Shown one piece after another: positions 5,712-8,202 of a stretch of DNA of 8,202 nucleotides. The position numbers were made by a program, and so were the translations under genes. Every line of letters begins with the position of its first letter. The first letter of the stretch is position 1. The stretch is from Actinomycetota bacterium (GTDB lineage: Bacteria; Actinomycetota; Acidimicrobiia; Spongiisociales; UBA11373): contig DNGH01000282.1 in NCBI GenBank assembly GCA_003486285.1, positions 1 to 8,202 on the forward strand. The letters are read 5' to 3'. The notes beneath the pieces were generated by a model that saw only the letters and a list, made by a program, of their open reading frames with translations, made no database searches and was not told the origin of the DNA.

Positions 5712-7151
5712 ATGACCGACCACGCTCCGTCGCCGCAGCGACTCGCCACGGTCGCCGCCGCTCTGGAGCGCATCGATCTGGACCTGGCGGGGGCGGAGGC
5801 GGTCGTCCTGGCGGGCACCGCCCGGCGTCTGGTCGCCGAGTATCTGCTGCCCCGCGTGACGGATCCCGAGGCCGACCTGGTGGTCGCGGTGGTCGGGGTG
5901 TCCGGGGCGGGGAAGTCGACACTGGTCAACTCCCTGGCGCGGCGCCGGCTGACCGCCACCGGGGTCCGCCGCCCCACCACGACCGAGCCGGTGGCGTGGG
6001 GGCCGGACACCCTTCCCCCCACCCTCGACGCCATGCGGCGCCGGCTCCCCGGACGGATGGTCGACACCCTGCTCCCGCCACCACCCGGCGTCGTGATCCT
6101 CGACACTCCGCCGCCGGACGTGCGCGACGTCACCGGTCGGGCGGTCTGTCACGACCTGCTCGATGTCGCCGACGCCTGCATCCTCGTCACGGCGGCCAAT
6201 CGTTACGCCGACGCCGCCGGATTCGAACTGGCGCGCCGCGCCGCCGATCGTGGCGTCACCACTCTTTTCGTCCTCAACCGTCTCCCCCCGACGCCGGAGT
6301 TGCAGCGGGTGCTGGTCGCCGACTTCGCCGACAAACTGACTCGCGCCGGGCTGATGGCGACGGCGGAGCCGGAGGGGATCATCGCCATCGCCGAAGGCGT
6401 GATCTCCGTCGAGAGAGAGGGTCTGGCGTCGGAAGCCGTCATCGGCTTGCGCAAGGCGATCGATCTGATCGCCGACCCCACCGCAAGGGTCGCCGTGATG
6501 TCCCGGACGGTGGCCGGCACGACCGCCCAGGTGCAGGAGGCGCTGGTCGTCGTCCGCACCGCCCTCATCACCGCGGCGGCACGTCGCGTCGAATTGGGCG
6601 ATCCGGTGCGGCTCGCCTATTCATCGGCGGGCGGGCAGGTGGCCGAGGCGGTCCGCTCCGGCGCATTCGCCGAGATCAAAGACGACCCGGAGGCGCTTGT
6701 CGCGGCGCTGGCTGCGGCGACGGCGCGTCGTGCCGGCCGCGCCGCGCTCCACTCCGCCGACCGGTGGGACCGCCTCGGCGCGGCGACCGGTGCCGGGTTG
6801 TTCACCCATGGCGGGGAGACCCCGCAGACCGCTCGCGAGCGGTTCGAGTGGTGGCAGTCCGAGCTGCCCCGCCTCGCCACCGAGCTGTCGGGCCGCAAGG
6901 TGCGCCCCCGGCGTGCCGTCCGCCTGACCGCAGCCGCCCGAGACGCGGTGTTCGATCCCGGCCACGAACCGGATCGACGTGAGCGCCGTCTGCTGCGCCG
7001 TTACCCCGGGCTGGTGGCCGCCGCCGCGGAGCGCCTCAGCGAGGAGCTCGCCGGCATCGTGGCCACGGACTCGACCCGCTTCACCTCCGCCCTCGGCCCC
7101 GTGCTCCCCTCCGGGATCATCGCCGACCTCGACCTCGAGACCGCGCCATGA
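5712..7151 (+). CDS. Large GTPase A, dynamin/Era-like, first of a coupled pair
   Basis: This 479-aa cytoplasmic protein carries a P-loop GTPase domain at about residues 55-250. G1 is GVSGAGKST (62-70), G2 is in RRPTTTEP (86-93), G3 is DTPPPD (131-136, where DxxG is usual) and G4 is NRLP (189-192, in place of NKxD). The degenerate G3 and G4 mean guanine specificity and hydrolysis must be tested, though NRxP-type G4 motifs occur in actinobacterial relatives as I recall. Residues 250-479 are mainly helical and rich in Arg and Ala, consistent with a stalk or partner-binding region; no membrane segment is seen. Its G domain is clearly homologous to that of the next gene (RPTTTEPVAW here, RPHTTDPLAW there). 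Paired bacterial dynamin-like proteins such as DynA/DynB and IniA/IniC act in membrane remodelling, which is the best analogy, not proof. The gene ends inside the start codon of GTPase B and diverges from the 425-aa gene. Confidence 0.85.
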   Translation: MTDHAPSPQRLATVAAALERIDLDLAGAEAVVLAGTARRLVAEYLLPRVTDPEADLVVAVVGVSGAGKSTLVNSLARRRLTATGVRRPTTTEPVAWGPDTLPPTLDAMRRRLPGRMVDTLLPPPPGVVILDTPPPDVRDVTGRAVCHDLLDVADACILVTAANRYADAAGFELARRAADRGVTTLFVLNRLPPTPELQRVLVADFADKLTRAGLMATAEPEGIIAIAEGVISVEREGLASEAVIGLRKAIDLIADPTARVAVMSRTVAGTTAQVQEALVVVRTALITAAARRVELGDPVRLAYSSAGGQVAEAVRSGAFAEIKDDPEALVAALAAATARRAGRAALHSADRWDRLGAATGAGLFTHGGETPQTARERFEWWQSELPRLATELSGRKVRPRRAVRLTAAARDAVFDPGHEPDRRERRLLRRYPGLVAAAAERLSEELAGIVATDSTRFTSALGPVLPSGIIADLDLETAP

Positions 7152-8202
7152 CCGACGTCGGATCGATCGTCGATGGTCTCGATCTCGTGGTGGGCCTGGC
7201 CGACGGCCATCTGCATCCCGACGACCTCGACCGGGCCCGCCGTGCCGCCCTCGAGGCGCGCCGCCGGGTGGGCCATCTCGGCTCGACCCTGGTGGCGGCG
7301 CTGCTCGGAGGCACCGGGGTGGGGAAGTCGAGTCTGCTCAACGCCCTGGCGGGGGAGCGAGTGGCTTCGACCAGCCCGGTGCGCCCCCACACCACCGATC
7401 CGCTGGCGTGGGTCCCCGAGGACGCCGAGCCGGCGCTGGGCGAACTGCTCGACCGGCTCGGGGTGGCCCGGCGTCACTCCCAGCGACGCGTGCCGGGGAT
7501 GGCGATCCTGGACATGACCGACGTCGACAGCGTCGAGACCGGGCATCGTCGTCGTGTCGAGGGGATCCTCCCGGTGGTCGATGTCGGCATCTGGGTGCTC
7601 GACCCGCTGAAGTACGGCAGCGATGCGCTGCATCGCCAGTTCCTCGTCCCGCTGGCGGCCGCCGCCGACCGTATGGTCTTTGTTCTCAACCAGATCGATC
7701 TGGTGCCTCCGGATGAGCGCGGCCTGATGCGGTCGCACTTGATCGAACTACTGCGTGCGGACGGCTTCGCCCGCCCGGTCGTCTTCGAGGTGGCGGCGGA
7801 TCCGCCGATCGGACCGCGTCTCGGCATCGATGCGTTGTTCTCCCATCTCACCTCGCGGCTCGACGAGAAGCGGGTGCACCTCGGACGGGTGGTGGAGGAG
7901 GCCAAGGCCGCAGCACACCGCGTTGCCGCCGCCACCGGGGTGACCGCGGGTGGCTCGCTCGACTTCGAGGAGCGCTGGTCGCAGGTCCGCCTCGCGGTCG
8001 TCTCCAGCCTCGCGGATGGGTCCGGGGTGGCGGGGATCGAGGAGGCGCTCCGTTCGGTCGAGCACCTGGTCGGACATCTCTCGGGTGCCGCCGGAGGGAT
8101 CTTCGGCCTGCGCACGCGTCAGGTCTTCAACCCGGATCGGGTCGAGGCGGAGGTGCGCGCTGCGATCGCGACGATGGAGACATCGGTCGCGCCCGACCCG
8201 GA
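7148..8202 (+). CDS. Large GTPase B, dynamin/Era-like, second of a coupled pair (3' end outside window)
   Basis: The first 351 codons are present without a stop, and the gene runs off the window. ATG 7148 overlaps the TGA of GTPase A by 4 bp (ATGA), and there is no strong ribosome site, so translation is probably coupled. The G domain covers about residues 45-240: G1 GGTGVGKSS (54-62), G2 in RPHTTDP (79-85), G3 DMTDVDS (122-128; Met-Thr-Asp in place of the usual xxG) and G4 NQID (181-184), closer to NKxD than in GTPase A. EVAAD at 214-218 may correspond to G5. Beyond 240 the chain is helical (about 238-262 and 272-315) with a Gly-rich SGAAGGIFG at 313-320. Relatives often carry membrane helices near the C-terminus, which would lie outside this window, so membrane binding cannot be judged. 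It likely works as an unequal partner of GTPase A. Confidence 0.85.
   Translation, partial: MTDVGSIVDGLDLVVGLADGHLHPDDLDRARRAALEARRRVGHLGSTLVAALLGGTGVGKSSLLNALAGERVASTSPVRPHTTDPLAWVPEDAEPALGELLDRLGVARRHSQRRVPGMAILDMTDVDSVETGHRRRVEGILPVVDVGIWVLDPLKYGSDALHRQFLVPLAAAADRMVFVLNQIDLVPPDERGLMRSHLIELLRADGFARPVVFEVAADPPIGPRLGIDALFSHLTSRLDEKRVHLGRVVEEAKAAAHRVAAATGVTAGGSLDFEERWSQVRLAVVSSLADGSGVAGIEEALRSVEHLVGHLSGAAGGIFGLRTRQVFNPDRVEAEVRAAIATMETSVAPDP

Noticed and set aside
5630..6133. Upstream extension of the 425-aa protein by 168 codons
   Set aside because: The extension is antisense to the conserved G domain of GTPase A and is Arg, Ser and Thr-rich. ATG 5629 has a promoter-like element immediately ahead.
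4251..6152. Open minus-strand frame of 633 codons
   Set aside because: It overlaps the 425-aa gene in another frame and extends across the GTPase A start. The composition is Arg, Gly and Pro-rich shadow sequence; the GD...EAK motifs lie in the other frame.
4556..6982. Open plus-strand frame of 808 codons
   Set aside because: It runs antisense to the 425-aa gene and out of frame with GTPase A, and its translation is low-complexity Arg, Pro and Gly with no family motif. Long shadow frames are expected at this GC content.
6979..7738. Plus- and minus-strand frames of about 245 codons around the GTPase junction
   Set aside because: Both are shadows of the GTPase A C-terminus and the GTPase B G domain, whose motifs are clear in their own frames.

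Overview
This is a GC-rich, gene-dense bacterial window with strong G/C preference at third codon positions. The gene content points to the phylum Actinomycetota: a VanW/YoaR-type cell-wall protein with a C-terminal PASTA domain, a standalone RecB-family nuclease with an iron-sulphur signature, a tandem pair of large GTPases, and AUG codons sitting directly behind -10-like elements with no leader. The cysteine-rich VanW sequence makes an Acidimicrobiia-like lineage my best guess. That is inference; nothing here fixes the taxon.

Layout, left to right. (1) 1-300 (+) is the 3' end of a pyruvate kinase gene that starts outside the window. (2) 338-634 (+) is a 98-aa protein with a possible Nfu/NifU N-terminal-like fold. 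(3) 648-2690 (-) is a 680-aa membrane-anchored VanW-family protein, convergent with the small gene. (4) 2791-3576 (+) is a Cas4/AddB-like PD-(D/E)XK nuclease, divergent from vanW across 100 bp. (5) 3583-4254 (-) is a standalone HD-GYP phosphohydrolase, convergent with the nuclease across 6 bp. (6) 4352-5629 (-) is a 425-aa protein with a PD-(D/E)XK-like domain between helical regions. (7) 5712-7151 (+) and 7148 to the window end (+) are two homologous dynamin/Era-like GTPases joined by a 4-bp ATGA overlap. They diverge from gene 6 across an 82-bp shared promoter region.

The left part looks like ordinary housekeeping and envelope functions: central metabolism, wall maintenance, DNA repair or nucleic-acid processing, and cyclic-di-GMP turnover. 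The most interesting part is the right half, where a nuclease-fold protein and a translationally coupled, asymmetric GTPase pair share a small divergent control region. Such a layout is compatible with a functional module, but its function cannot be read from sequence alone and the GTPase side is cut by the window end.

No tRNA, rRNA, CRISPR array, insertion sequence or obvious repeat was seen. No stretch over 300 bases lacks a gene; the largest gaps are 100, 97 and 82 bp. No convincing intrinsic terminator was found.
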